A DNA stretch of 64,000 bases from Parapristionchus giblindavisi (GCA_943737045.1 CALSFV010000266.1:186001-250000); one strand, 5' to 3'; counted from the first letter of the stretch, positions 32,471-43,731 are shown. Notes: generated by a model from the letters alone, not told the origin. A program made the numbers and translations.

Positions 32471-32930
32471 CGCGAGATAGCATCCAATGATTCTCTCTGT
32501 CACACTTTTCGTCGCGCGACCAAACCAGACATGGGCCACTCCCAAATTTAATGGACAAAAAACCCGATTGCGTCGAAGCGTTCTAGGAATAATTTCGTTA
32601 CTGCAACCAAAACGTTTTTTTATAATTTTTAATTAGGCAGATGTTTGATGGATTATGAATCGGCATGACAAGATGAGAGTAAATCTACAAGGGTTTAGTT
32701 TTATAAATTTTCGATCACGAACTAAATCTAATTCTCTGGACGATTTCTGCATTTTGCTATTTTGATCTATTTGTTATCTTGTATTTGATAAACGAGTTCA
32801 AAAATTTGGTGTATTAAGGTAGATCACTCACTCAAATGAATACATGATCAATTTCTAAAACGACAGATCAACGAGAAAAGAATGGACTGAGAGGATACAA
32901 GTGCCTTAAGAAGAGGGAAATTTTTTACTG

Positions 32931-33269
32931 ACAAGGGAACCGCAAAACTCGGGGACGATCAGGTTAAAATTCGTTGACACAGTTCGACTAGGACCTCCTC
33001 CCAGGGGGGGGGGGGGGCGCAGAATTTTTTTGATATGTCCCCATAATTATATAGAACCCTTGGACACTCTTTGACGCTTTAACTATTTGAGTGTTTGACA
33101 CTATTCCCTTGGTCTCGCGCCCAAATTTCATTTTCATAATCGATTTTCGGTACCAAGGAAGCAAATATGGGGACATTTCAAAACAGTTCTGGGACCTCCT
33201 GGGCGGTCCTTTTCGACCTTTGTCAACGAATTTTGCATTGATCGTCCCCGACTTTTGCGGTTCCCTTGT
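32931..33269. mobile_element. Inverted-repeat transposon of about 340 bp
   Basis: ACAAGGGAACCGCAAAACTC and its near-complement GACTTTTGCGGTTCCCTTGT form the ends; the arms extend about 65 bp (GGGGACGATCA; TTCGTTGACA). Poly-G run at 33,005. Confidence 0.7.
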
Positions 33270-33475
33270 GAGACTCAATAACTAGTGATTTGACAAAATC
33301 ACTGACACAGAAGACTGAAAATAACATAAAAAATCGATTTTCGAAAATTTAATTATCTGTCTGCATGATTGCAGTCAGATTTAACTAATGGAATTATACT
33401 TTATGCAAAATGTCATCATACAATAGTAATTTGAATGATGATTTTATATGTCTTTATGAAAATTGCATTCTTGCC

Positions 33476-33483
33476 TATAAAAG
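33476..33483 (+). promoter_or_regulatory. TATA box of MSP copy B
   Basis: TATAAAAG, 42 bases before the ATG. The following bases (ACAGCGCGATTGGACAATCT) differ from the ACTGCGTGATCGGTCAATCT of copies A, C, D and E. Confidence 0.65.
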
Positions 33484-33517
33484 ACAGCGCGATTGGACAA
33501 TCTTCACATTAGTCGTC

Positions 33518-34118
33518 ATGGCTCAGTCTGTACCTCCCGGAGATATCGCCACCCAACCCGGATCCAAGATCGTCTTCAACGCTCCTTATGATGACAAGCA
33601 CACTTACCACATCAAGGTCAGTCTTAGGATCTTAAGGTTATCTTTAATCTAAGGATTTCTCATTCCTAAAAAAAAACTAACTCTATTATTTTATTTAACC
33701 AACTCTTCTGCTCGCAGGACCGAAGTCCCTAAAGATTTAATTGGACTTCTCCTTCCTTAACCCTAACATCATCATTTTAGGTAACCAACTCCTCTGCTCG
33801 TCGTATCGGATGGGCCTTCAAGACCACCAACATGAAGAGACTTGGAGTCGACCCCGGATCAGGAGTTCTCGACCCCAAGGAGGCTGCCCTCATCGCTGTC
33901 TCGTGCGACGCCTTCGCTTACGGACAGGAGGTAGAGTATCTTTGATCTTGTTGGCATACTGTATCTTATGGTTCTCCGTTCAGGACACCAACAACGACCG
34001 CATCACCATCGAGTGGACCAACACCCCTGATGGAGCCGCCAAGCAGTTCCGTCGTGAATGGTTCCAGGGCGACGGTATGGTTCGCAGAAAGAACCTCCCC
34101 ATCGAATACAACCCCTAA
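33518..34118 (+). CDS. msp: Major sperm protein, copy B
   Basis: Exons 33518-33616, 33781-33930, 33984-34118; product identical to copy A. Intron 1 (164 nt) is the long type seen only in A, including the partial exon 2 copy. The exon 2 codons TCGTGCGACGCC and the downstream flank match the inverted copies F and G instead. The gene is therefore a mosaic. The 3' flank continues directly into the promoter of copy C. Confidence 0.95.
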
Positions 34119-35073
34119 ACTCCTAAATGAATGTATCAAGTCTTATATCTCGCCTTGTTCACAATATTACACAACATGACAATGTACAGAACAAATGTAG
34201 ATCAATTAATCGATCGATCGGAAAATATTTTTGGTCTACTCCACATCTAGAAGGCCTTCGAGTGAAATTGTGTGTTCTAACCAACGGTGACCGGCTCTGA
34301 AAGTTGGGAGTGATTGAATTTTATAGTGCCGAGTTCCAATATTTACGGCCAAAACGAAGTAAAATGGGCACTACTCTAGAACAACGGACTAGAATATCGG
34401 TCCAGTCCAAAAGGGGCAAAAATCCTCCTAATGTGTCGTCAGAATATTTTTCCCTCATACAGTTTGATATGCCCAATCGAATGGACCAAAAACCCCGATT
34501 GCGTATTAGCGTTGTTAGAATAATGTTATTCGAGAAATAGAATGTTTATAAAATATTTTTTGGCAGATGTTTGATGGATTATGAATCGGAATGTTAAAAT
34601 GAGAAAAATCAATAAGAGTTCATTTTTTAAATAAATTTTCGATCACTAGCGAAATCCAATTCTCTTGCAAACTTCTGCTTTTTGTTGTTTTGCTCTATTT
34701 GTTATCGAGTATTTGAGAAATAGAGTTTAAAAAATATGGCTTATTAGGGTAGAGGAATCATTCGTATGAAAATACATAGAATAAACTCCATGTTCTGAGA
34801 TCAGCGAGAAAAGTACAAATACTCAGGAGGTGCAGAGCGGGTAAAAGGGCCTTAGGACTAGGGACATTTTTACTGACAATGAGAAATGAGACGGCTGAAT
34901 CTCATCACTGTCTCAGAACACCTAAAACATTAGATAAAAAATCGATATGCTAAAATTTAATTATCTGTCTGCATGGTTGAAGTCAGATTTAACTAATGAA
35001 TGTAAAATGTCCTGATATAATAGTAATTTGCGTTATAATTTGATATCAACTTTATGAAAATCGCATTCTTGCC

Positions 35074-35081
35074 TATAAAAG
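35074..35081 (+). promoter_or_regulatory. TATA box of MSP copy C
   Basis: TATAAAAG 42 bases before the ATG, preceded by TTGATATCAACTTTATGAAA. Confidence 0.65.
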
Positions 35082-35115
35082 ACTGCGTGATCGGTCAATC
35101 TTCACATTAGTCGTC

Positions 35116-35626
35116 ATGGCTCAGTCAGTACCTCCCGGAGATATCGCCACCCAACCCGGATCCAAGATTGTCTTCAATGCTCCTTATGATGACAAGCACA
35201 CCTACCACATCAAGGTCAGTCTTAGGATCTTAAGGTTATCTTGGATCTGAGGATTTCTCATCCCTTAAAATTAACACTATCATTTTAGGTAACCAACTCC
35301 TCTGCTCGCCGTATCGGATGGGCCTTCAAGACCACCAACATGAAGAGACTTGGAGTCGACCCCGGATCAGGAGTTCTCGACCCCAAAGAGACTGCCCTCA
35401 TCGCCGTCTCCTGTGATGCCTTCGCTTACGGACAGGAGGTAGAGTATCTTTGATCTTGTTGGCTTACTGTATCTTATGGTTCTCCGTTTAGGACACCAAC
35501 AACGACCGTATCACCATCGAGTGGACCAACACCCCTGATGGAGCCGCCAAGCAGTTCCGTCGTGAATGGTTCCAGGGCGACGGTATGGTTCGCAGAAAGA
35601 ACCTCCCCATCGAGTACAACCCTTAA
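35116..35626 (+). CDS. msp: Major sperm protein, copy C (A68T)
   Basis: Exons 35116-35214, 35289-35438, 35492-35626; 127 aa. It is the only copy with a protein change: AAAGAGACT in place of AAAGAGGCT gives Thr at position 68. Intron 1 is the short 74-nt form. The 3' UTR has AATAAA (GAATAAACGATAC) just after the stop. The large exon-capture insertion begins 309 bp downstream. Confidence 0.95.
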
Positions 35627-37054
35627 GCTGCTGAATAAACGATACATCACTTCGTATAACTTGTCTTGTTCACAATATTACACAACATGAAAATGTCCAT
35701 TAACAAATGTAGATCAATTAATCGATCGTTCGGAAAATATTTTTGGTCGGCTGCACATCTAGGCAACGGTCTCTGAAATCTCTGAACTAGATTGAATTGA
35801 ATTCTAGAAGTGAATGAATTATGTAGAGCCGAGTTCCAATATCTAACAAAATACAGCACAAAAGCACAAAACGATGTAGAAGGTCTTACTAATGTGACTG
35901 AGAATATTTTTCCATCACACAGTTCACACAGAGAAATGTGTGCTTTTGGGAGCACACGTTCGTGTCGCTCGTGCGCGCATTGAATCACCCGGGTGTGTGT
36001 ATGAACACACAAAATGAGTGCTTTTAAAAGCACACGCGGCGCGCTGTATTTAACACTCAAATGGGTGTTGAACGCGAACCCACCCTACCCCCCCCCCGGT
36101 AGGGCAGCTCGCTCCGCCCCTTCATTTTACCTTTATACACTTCAGATACATTGTATAAGAAATTGTAATCATGAATAAGAACTATACTTTATTTATACTT
36201 ATCAGTTAAAAAATCAGAACATCACAATCAATACATCACAGGGAAATTAATGTATTAAATTTAATAATCAATAATCGGCAAAAAATAATTCGCAGCACAA
36301 TTAATCCTGATGAATAGTTAGATCCTGCAAAATGTTCAACATCATGTACAATAAACCATACAAACGACATACCTTTTGAATCCATAAGTCATGTGCTCAA
36401 ATCGAGATATAAATATTCCATGTTCAATTAATATTAACCTTCTTCAATTATATGGATTCTACATTTATTATATATCCTGAAAAATATTTATAATGAAACC
36501 TATAACAGTGCAACGCACCTACCTTGACCGGTGCCGTCAGATATTTTCTCCCAATTAAGTATGGATAATGAAAAAATTGAGTAATGCGAACCTAAACATA
36601 ATAATGAGTAGCTTTCATTAAAACATCAAGAAAAATTCCTCTCATTTTGAGTACTCTACCAATCAATCGATAATCTACCTGAATTATTACTCGAGACTCC
36701 TCTTAAAGTATTCAAGGTCTCTTAGAGACTTCTTTCATGAAGGAAGATCATAATACGTGGACGAGATGACCGATCAGATGAAGACTGCAAGTAAATAAAT
36801 TAATAAAATGATAAAATTAATCGCTAAAATAAATAATATTTTTAGAAATTTATGTGATATTACAAATTAGCATAATCCGTGATAGTATTTTTCTATATCT
36901 TAGTTCAAAGAGCTCAAATTGGATTAGTATTGTTTAATACAGTTAGCACAGTAAGAACCGAATTTTAAAACGAATTCCGAAAATAAAGCCAGTTCGCGAT
37001 ACATCACTGCAATCAGTACCAGTTTAACTAGGGTTACTGTAAGCGGAGTACGGT

Positions 37055-37257
37055 CATAGGTCAAAAAGTATGTTACAAATTACCAAGCCTGACCGGATTT
37101 TGAGCTAGAATTTCACAAAAATCGTTAATCCTGACCGGATTTTGAGCCTAAATTTCACAAAAATCGATAAACCTGACCGGATTTTGAGCCAAACTTGCCA
37201 CAAATCGAAAAACCTGACCGGATTTTGAAAACCGATAACTTAGCTATTCGACCTATG
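37055..37257 (+). mobile_element. CATAGGTCG-family MITE with 8-bp TSD (nested)
   Basis: CATAGGTCAAAAAGTATGTT to GCTATTCGACCTATG, four CTGACCGGATTTTGA modules, flanked both sides by AGTACGGT. Inserted in the 6.6-kb element. Confidence 0.85.
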
Positions 37258-37380
37258 AGTACGGTATTCAGGTCGGTTCACCCTTTAAAACTAACGCACC
37301 GGCATTTGCAGTGAACTATAGGGTACGATAATGGTAAATAGTATTTGGTCGGACAATCGTGAATTTTCCGACCTCGGCGA

Positions 37381-37500
37381 CATAGGTCGAAAAATATGTT
37401 ACAAAGTACCAAGCCTGACCGGATTTTGACCCAAAATTTCACAAAAATCGAAAAACCTGACCGGATTTTGAAAAACGATAACATAGCTATTCGAGCTATG
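37381..37500 (+). mobile_element. CATAGGTCG-family MITE with 8-bp TSD (nested)
   Basis: CATAGGTCGAAAAATATGTT to GCTATTCGAGCTATG; CTCGGCGA on both sides. Two tandem modules only, so shorter than its neighbour at 37,055. Confidence 0.85.
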
Positions 37501-38014
37501 CTCGGCGACTGAAAAAAATCAATTCACGATTCCTGACAATTACGGTAGCATTACAGTACACTCCTACTGATACCAATGGTACAACTTTTATTTCTATAGG
37601 TCATCTCCCAACCGATTTATGATCCGTTGCCGAATTGACCCCCCCCCCCCACCCATTTTTTCAGCATACTTAGAACCTTGGCTAGATATGGTCTTCGATA
37701 AATTAATAAATCAATACTCACCCTCGCGCCTCCCACCATATGAGCCGACGATACGTCATCTGTGTAGACGAGTGAGCACTGAAAAAAAATTAAATCAATA
37801 AATCAACTATTAAATGTTATAAGCCAATCGAGCCGCAGACCACCGTACGATTAATGATACATATAATCAATCCTACCATCTCAGATTCCTATACGTAAAA
37901 TACTTAAAATGCCTACAGTATCCCCCCTACTGCACTCATTTCAGTTCACGCCAACATATACCATATCTACAGTATCCCTCCTACCGTAACTCCACCACTG
38001 ATACTGTACCGTAC

Positions 38015-38301
38015 CTCTCATTATCGCGTCGTCCGTGCGGATTGTAGTAGGCAACGAACTGATTGTGCACCTCAGACAACTAAAGCAATAATTTATTTAT
38101 TTATATATTGAGTAAATGTGACAGCAAGTAATAAAAATCTTAAAGGGAGAGAAAGTTTTGTCAAATATCGTAATCTAATCATCACCCAGAAATCTTTCCA
38201 AGATTTCAAAATGTTACACACAAAATGCCGAATTGAGTTGACTTACGGATATCCGCCCGGCTATCTCATGATGTCCGAGCCGACGCCACAGTAGTGAGGA
38301 C
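38015..38301 (-). pseudogene. Captured fragment: two glutamine-synthetase-like exons
   Basis: Minus-strand exon-like blocks at 38247-38301 and 38015-38080. The first reads GPHYCGVGSD, close to the glutamine synthetase GPYYCGVGA motif, then hits a stop after IMR. The second, after acceptor GCTTTAG, reads LSEVHNQFVAYYNPHGRRDN with a further E-R before donor GTACGG; it resembles the family segment with YDPHGGKDNERR, whose Arg/Asn contact the substrate. Order and strand agree with a glutamine synthetase gene, but the rest of the enzyme is absent, so no activity is possible. Confidence 0.5.
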
Positions 38302-38706
38302 CTGCAATGGGTCAAGGTTACGGTAGAAGTATGTCCTAGGAGTACGGTAACATCACTGTACACACCCAATCAGCACAGTTCCAACTAAACTAATTTTGAC
38401 ATATTCCTTTAGCGTAAGCAACAATAAACCACGTACATTTTCGAGTATCCACACTGTGAGTACGGGTCAGTTCAGACATTGGTTGGCTTATAAATACAGG
38501 GCACTTTTGCAGATTTCGGGAAAGAAAGACAAAAATATGTGATTTTAGCTAACAAGCCTCTGAATATCTACTGTTGATCTACCAGCAACTCAGAAAGAAA
38601 ATGGTTGAATGTACTTCGTTCTGTAAACAATCACTTCTCTGTCATTACAAAAGAGTTCGAAGTATTAGCTCATCTTTCGCATAAACCAATCAATAAATAT
38701 CAAGTA

Positions 38707-38899
38707 CATACATTTTCGGTACCCTCGCCGTCTATTTTTATATAGTGAGTCAATTCTCAAAATAGGGTGAGTTGATTCGCATAATTCGTTATTTTCGCTT
38801 AAAAATCGTCATTTTCAGCTTACTTTTTTTATCAAGTGGCCTAAAATGGGCCTTATATAGTGGGTCAATCCTCGCATTGCTAGGGTATGGCAATGTATG
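38707..38899 (+). mobile_element. CATACATTTTC-family MITE with 8-bp TSD (nested)
   Basis: CATACATTTTCGGTACCCTC to GGTATGGCAATGTATG; ATCAAGTA on both sides. Inserted just outside the donor of the captured block at 38,914, inside the 6.6-kb element. Confidence 0.9.
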
Positions 38900-38913
38900 A
38901 TCAAGTACCGTAC

Positions 38914-39016
38914 CTTCGATGGAGAACGAAGAATAGTTCAATAAGGAGTCGAAGCTCGCCCGATGTCGTCATACCGTAGCCACCACAGACGACAGGGCCT
39001 TCGGGAGAGGAACTAC
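38914..39016 (-). pseudogene. Captured exon-like block, source not recognised
   Basis: Between acceptor CATCTTCCAG and donor GTACGG, one frame is open and reads SSSPEGPVVCGGYGMTTSGE followed by a hydrophobic LRLLIELFFVLH. I do not recognise the family. Splice signals and codon use resemble the neighbouring captured exons. Confidence 0.35.
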
Positions 39017-39330
39017 CTGGAAGATGGCATCATTACGTGATGTTCAAGTTACGAAAAGAAAAGAAAATTGGAGAAAACTCTCCACATTTTCAACTCTCGG
39101 ATTTTTTCTTTTCGCGAATTTACTGCACAAACTATATATTGCTTTTATTTAACCACTATGTTATTTAACCACTATGTAGGTTGCAACTACTCTCCCGGAA
39201 CGAAGGTAAAATCACTAACTAAAATAGCGGCATCCTCTCACGAAATTTTTTGTAATTGATTAGCCTACCATTGCCAGTACTCGCGCATCTTAAAGTCAGT
39301 TCGCGATCAGAAAATAGGGTCCTACCGTAC

Positions 39331-39686
39331 CTGCTTGAAGAACATTTTCAGTGCGAGCTCTCCCTGAGCAACGAGCAGAATCCGCTTGATCGAGTGCTCT
39401 TGACGTTTTATGCCCGCGTCCCAGACCTGGATAGGCAAAAGATATTCAGGGACACAGATCAATCACTAAACATGGCCAAAACTATTCAAATCGATAATTA
39501 CAAAATCATACTGCCGCTATCAATCAATAATGTCAATTAATAATTCCACCATCAATCGATGATGAGGTTCCTGACTAGACAGACTACCGTACCTGTCCGA
39601 GCGTGAGCTTCCGCAGGTTCCAGTTCACCCGCAGCTCCTTCATCCTTGAGCGCCTCCGACTTGAGCTCCACCACGAGCATGTTCAT
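39331..39686 (-). pseudogene. Captured fragment: cytoplasmic dynein heavy chain exons
   Basis: Blocks at 39593-39686 and 39331-39426, each between an AG acceptor and a GTACGGTA donor. The first reads MNMLVVELKSEALK, then loses about 20 nt where other dynein heavy chains have RHWKQL, shifting frame to MKELRVNWNLRKLTLGQ. The second (96 nt, phase 0) reads VWDAGIKRQEHSIKRILLVA and QGELALKMFFKQ. Order and exon phase match the stem region of dynein-1 heavy chain. Only about 60 of some 4,600 residues are present, so this is a dead fragment. Confidence 0.75.
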
Positions 39687-39847
39687 CTAGAATAAGGAAT
39701 CAATCAATAATCCTGCCCAAACCTACCGTATTCAGTAGTCACCCTACAGTAGTAGTACCTTCGAATAGTTGTGCATCATCTCTTTAGCGTACTCATTTGA
39801 GCTTATCCTAACCTCAAACAACTACCGTAACCCCAAATCTACCGTAC

Positions 39848-39958
39848 CTGTCAAACTCCCTTGAGATCCGCCTCCTCACCATCCAGCTCAGGTAGTCCGC
39901 GTCGAGAAGCGCACGGTCCGGCATGTCGAGCGCGTTGCGAGCCTCAAAATGTCTCATG
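39848..39958 (-). pseudogene. Captured exon-like block, source not recognised
   Basis: 111-nt block between acceptor GTGTACTTGCAG and donor GTACGGTAG. One frame is fully open: MRHFEARNALDMPDRALLDA followed by DYLSWMVRRRISREFD. Strongly coding-like composition but no family recognised. Confidence 0.4.
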
Positions 39959-40072
39959 CTGCAAGTACACGCAAGATTGCACATTTGACCGAGTATGCAT
40001 TGTTGTCATCACAACCTTTGACCTAGAAATAGCCAATGCATGTTTTAAGATCGATAAGACAAATTGGGTGAG

Positions 40073-40165
40073 CATACATTTTCATTCCTCATAATGTGGG
40101 GATCGATATTTCGAAAATCGAACAATTATGCAAAAAAAATCCTGCGATTGCGCCGAAAATGTATG
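40073..40165 (+). mobile_element. Short CATACATTTTC-family element (nested)
   Basis: CATACATTTTCATTCCTCAT to GCGCCGAAAATGTATG, 93 bp; an internally deleted member without a visible target duplication. Confidence 0.6.
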
Positions 40166-40217
40166 AGCGTAAAGCCATGTCATGTATCATAATTACTTAA
40201 ATAACTATATAACTAAC

Positions 40218-40696
40218 TCTTAGGAAGTCTGGATCATCCTCGACCAATTCGATCTCGATATCCTCCCCGGCGCCCTCATCTGTAATAATTCAATCAATAA
40301 AATATATATAATCGATCAATATTTCAATCAATCATTGATCAGTAACTCAGCCAATGAATACACTTTAAATCAATCAATCAATAATTTTTTTCATAATGAA
40401 AAAATAGATCGAAAAGTACGTTTCAAACTACAAAGCCAGGTCGCATTTTGGGATCTTTTGTCTTTCTCAAAAGCACGACATTATGGAAATCTGCAACCTA
40501 GATATTCTACCTATGCATGGAGCCACAACAGATATTGAACTCTTATTGATATGAATGTGAGTTATCAACTCGCTTCTAGAGCAACATACAACGAATAAAT
40601 AACTAGTACCCTATCCTGATAGACATCCTTCATCGACAGAGACATCTTTCCGACCTCCATCTTGGTGCTCGAGGTTCGAGCTATGCTCAAACAGTC
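40218..40696 (-). pseudogene. Captured fragment: DHX8/MOG-5-like RNA helicase exons
   Basis: Block 40610-40696 (29 codons) ends EVGKMSLSMKDVYQDR, matching the end of the S1 domain of DHX8/Prp22 helicases (SLSMKDVDQ). Block 40218-40279 reads EGAGEDIEIELVEDDPDFLR, matching the acidic DxEIELVEEEPPFLRG segment that lies downstream in that protein. Both have AG acceptors and GT donors, but their phases do not match each other or the next block. Catalytic helicase motifs are absent. Confidence 0.6.
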
Positions 40697-41219
40697 CTGA
40701 ACATAAAGGTAAAATTAAAAGGTAAAGGTAAATCCCGTTATTGAAGGTAGATAAAGTCATGTAGCAGATCACTGCTTTGCGTACTCAAGAGAAAGAGAAA
40801 GCTGCGTTAGAAATAGACTAGCAAAGGAGGGTAACGGGAAAAGAAGGGGAAGGATGCTTGGGGAAACGAAAGTGCGAAAAACAAGAAAACAAGTAAAACA
40901 AACAAAATGAATGCGCTATACGGATAAGTAGGACAAACCATAGGTAAAATATAATGCACGCGTTACTCAAAATCTGTTCCAGTTCTCGGAAAAGCATAAC
41001 TATATCAGAAATAAACAAATAAAAGGAAAAAAAATGATTCGAAATAACTGTGCACAAAGCACGTCAGCTAAGCGACATTTTTAACGCGCCAAGGAAAACT
41101 GCTTGCGCGTTCCGTGAACAACAGCCTTTTGAGTGCTCTACAGTATACCTAGGTATCGGATTGTGCAGTTCAGTTCTGTCTTTTCACAAAATACAGAAAA
41201 GCGAGAGCCGTAAGCTATT

Positions 41220-42115
41220 TTGCGGTTTTTTCCCAATGAGTTTGTTTATTTCCGATTGATATTTCCTTCAATTTTTACATTATTTTTTTAATGAGTTATA
41301 CATTGATCGATTCACCAGATACGAGGCTTCATGTTAATACCGCGTTTCATGCAGAATTGATTGTGGAATTTGTGTAACATGCAGCGAAACATAGTCTATT
41401 CAGTTTTTTCGCCAACTTTGCTGAAGAAATATCGATATTACTTCTATTTTCGAAATGTATCAAGTACGATTCATACATGGCTCGCTTCACCAGATACTAG
41501 GCGTCATGATAATACCGCGCTTCATGCTGTATCGATTGTGGAATTTGTGCAGCAGGCTGCGAAAGATACTGCATTTCGTTTTTTTTAAACCAAAATTGTT
41601 TTCTTTCGATCGAATTTTCCAAGATTTTTAAAGAGTAATATGTACGCATTTCACATTATTCGAAGCAGCAGATACTAGTCTTCCTCCTACTACCTCGATT
41701 AATGCATTATCGGCTGTGTAATTTGTGCAGCATGCTGAAAAACATAGTCAATTTCGTTTTTTTTGCTGAAATGATGTATTTGCTATCGATTTTTTTCTCA
41801 ACTTTTGAAATGTATCAATCACGAGTAATACATCATTCGACGCTCCAGACACTAGGCTTCCTCGTGATACTACGTTCAATGGTGTATCTTTTGTGGGTTT
41901 TGTGCAGCATGCTGCGAAACATAGGCTATTCCATTTCCCCGCTAACTTTGCTGATATAATATCGATATATCGTCTATTTTCGAAATGTATCAAGTACGAA
42001 TCATGCATGGTCCGATAAACCAGACACTAGGCTTCATCTTAATACCACGCTTGATGTTGTATCGATTGTGGAATTTGTGCAGCATGCTGCTAAAGATAGT
42101 CGATCATTACGAAGA
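41220..42115. repeat. Five ~176-bp tandem repeats inside the 6.6-kb element
   Basis: CCAGAYACTAGGCTTC-like anchors at 41,315, 41,490, 41,668, 41,845 and 42,020, each unit also carrying GTGGAATTTGTGCAGCATGC and TTCGAAATGTATCAAGTACG. Units are about 80% alike. Subterminal position is typical of repeats that bind a transposase, which is inference. Confidence 0.75.
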
Positions 42116-43261
42116 GTTATGTGGAAATAAAGCTATTTATTTAATGTAGAATGTGTCGTTTTGTTTTGTGATGGTCTGCACCGTATTTTTACACAATGAA
42201 AAACAATAAAATGCAAGAAATAATCAATGAATCGATTTTTGACAGAATAAATATATATCGTGACCAAGCGCATGACACAACTGCAAGGGTGGCATACTGT
42301 AGTTTTCTTAGCATAAGCGAATATTAATTAAGCAACGTTTTCTATCCTTATATTTTATTTTTGAGTTTTTTCTTGTTTCCCATTAGAATCGGCATCATCG
42401 ATTACGTTGAAAAATTATACAAATATAATTTTACTGCACTTTCGTAATGTTCACGATACGGTCCCTAAGTATACCCGAAAAAGTGTTCAGAAATGAACAT
42501 GATGAGTGCACTTTTTAACACCCCCTGTGTCGTAAATGAGCTTACAGCTTTTCGAATTTACAGCTTTTTCTCTGTGTGTTTGATATGAAAAATTGAATGT
42601 CAAAAAACCCGATTTCGTCAAAGAGTTTTTGTAATAATTTAAATAAAGTATCTAAATATTTAGAATGTTTTAAAATATTTTTATTTGTTTGATGGATTAT
42701 GAATCGACATGGCAAGACGAGTACAAATCGATAATGCTTTATTTTTATAAATTTTCGATAACGACCAAAATCTCTAGACGATTTCAGAATATTTTGTTAT
42801 TTTGTCCGTTTGCGAAGACTGAATAGTTCAGCGAATTTAAAAATTACGAAAAATTACAATTTTAAAATTAAAAATTACAATGATTTTTTTAAACGATTTA
42901 AAAATGATGTTACACGTCATGAAAAGTCTTTGTTGTCAGTGATCACTATAATTGTGTTATGCAAACTAAATTTGGTCCAATTCAGACATTCCAAACAATG
43001 CAATTTGATTTGAATGAGTCCAATCTAGTTTGGGCATATTCATAATTCTTAATTGTCTGCATAAAAGAGACCCATTTCTTCGCATTCGCAAGCTCACTCC
43101 TTCTCTTTTCACACGTAAGTTATTTATCGTTTAGAGACCTTAAGACTATGCCTTTATCCATTTACTTTTATCTTAACTTCACCTCATCACCAACCTCAAT
43201 CACTAACCTTCAGAGCATAACCTTTATCTTTCTTATGTTCGCGAATCTTAATTTATAACCT

Positions 43262-43731
43262 TAAAGGGACCGGGAAACGAAAAACAAGTTGATCTCATAT
43301 AAAAGAGCTTGAAATTCTGTTTCGAAATATATAAATCATATTTCATAAAAACTCTCTGGTAAGAAGAACGGCGCAGTCGAAAAAACTACGCTCTGCTCCA
43401 GAGAGCGGGAGCCTTTTCATAATTGCTACACCAACTCTTTGGGAATGACTTGAAATTGAATGTTTTGATGATAATTCTATCCGCAGTGGGGAATTATGGA
43501 GAATAAAAGTCAATAATGGGCATTTTAGATCTTTTCGATAGAGTTAGCATACTGTAGTTCGGAAACCTCGTCCGTGGTGTGGAGCAGGCTACAGTAATCC
43601 AACTTCTTACCAGAGAGTGGTTTCATACTTTAAAATCCATATTTCTGATCAGTTTTGTGAGCTTATCAACATGAGATCAACCATTTTAACTATTTCGAAT
43701 TGAAATTTTTGGATGCCAGTTGCCTTTAAGA
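43262..43731. mobile_element. TTAAAGGGAC inverted-repeat element
   Basis: Arms CTTAAAGGGACCGGGAAACG and the partial complement GCCAGTTGCCTTTAAG; inner arms CTCTCTGGTAAGAAG / CTTCTTACCAGAGAG. Absent from the paralogous unit at 31,079, so it inserted after the duplication. Confidence 0.7.

Larger units (their letters stand above)
35935..42578. mobile_element. 6.6-kb transposon-like insertion carrying captured host exons
   Basis: Ends CACACAGAGAAA and TTTCTCTGTGTG are 12-bp inverted repeats. The flanks join as ...CACAG-TT and TT-TGATATG; the uninterrupted site is seen in MSP-unit flanks at 31,079 (CACAATTTGATATG) and about 34,459 (ACAGTTTGATATG), implying a 2-bp TT duplication. Inside, on the minus strand, are seven or more exon-like blocks with acceptor and donor signals resembling at least three unrelated host genes, three nested MITEs, and five ~176-bp tandem repeats near the right end. 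No transposase is recognisable. The CAC terminus and 2-bp duplication would fit a CACTA/CMC-type element, but that is inference. Confidence 0.7.

Noticed and set aside
36510..36560. Minus-strand block ending GGTCAAG/GTAGGT as a possible exon
   Set aside because: No convincing acceptor and too short to assign.
37723..37762. Additional captured exon (minus strand, between CTACACAG and GTGAGT)
   Set aside because: Splice signals are good but the ~38-nt open frame is too short to recognise or distinguish from chance.
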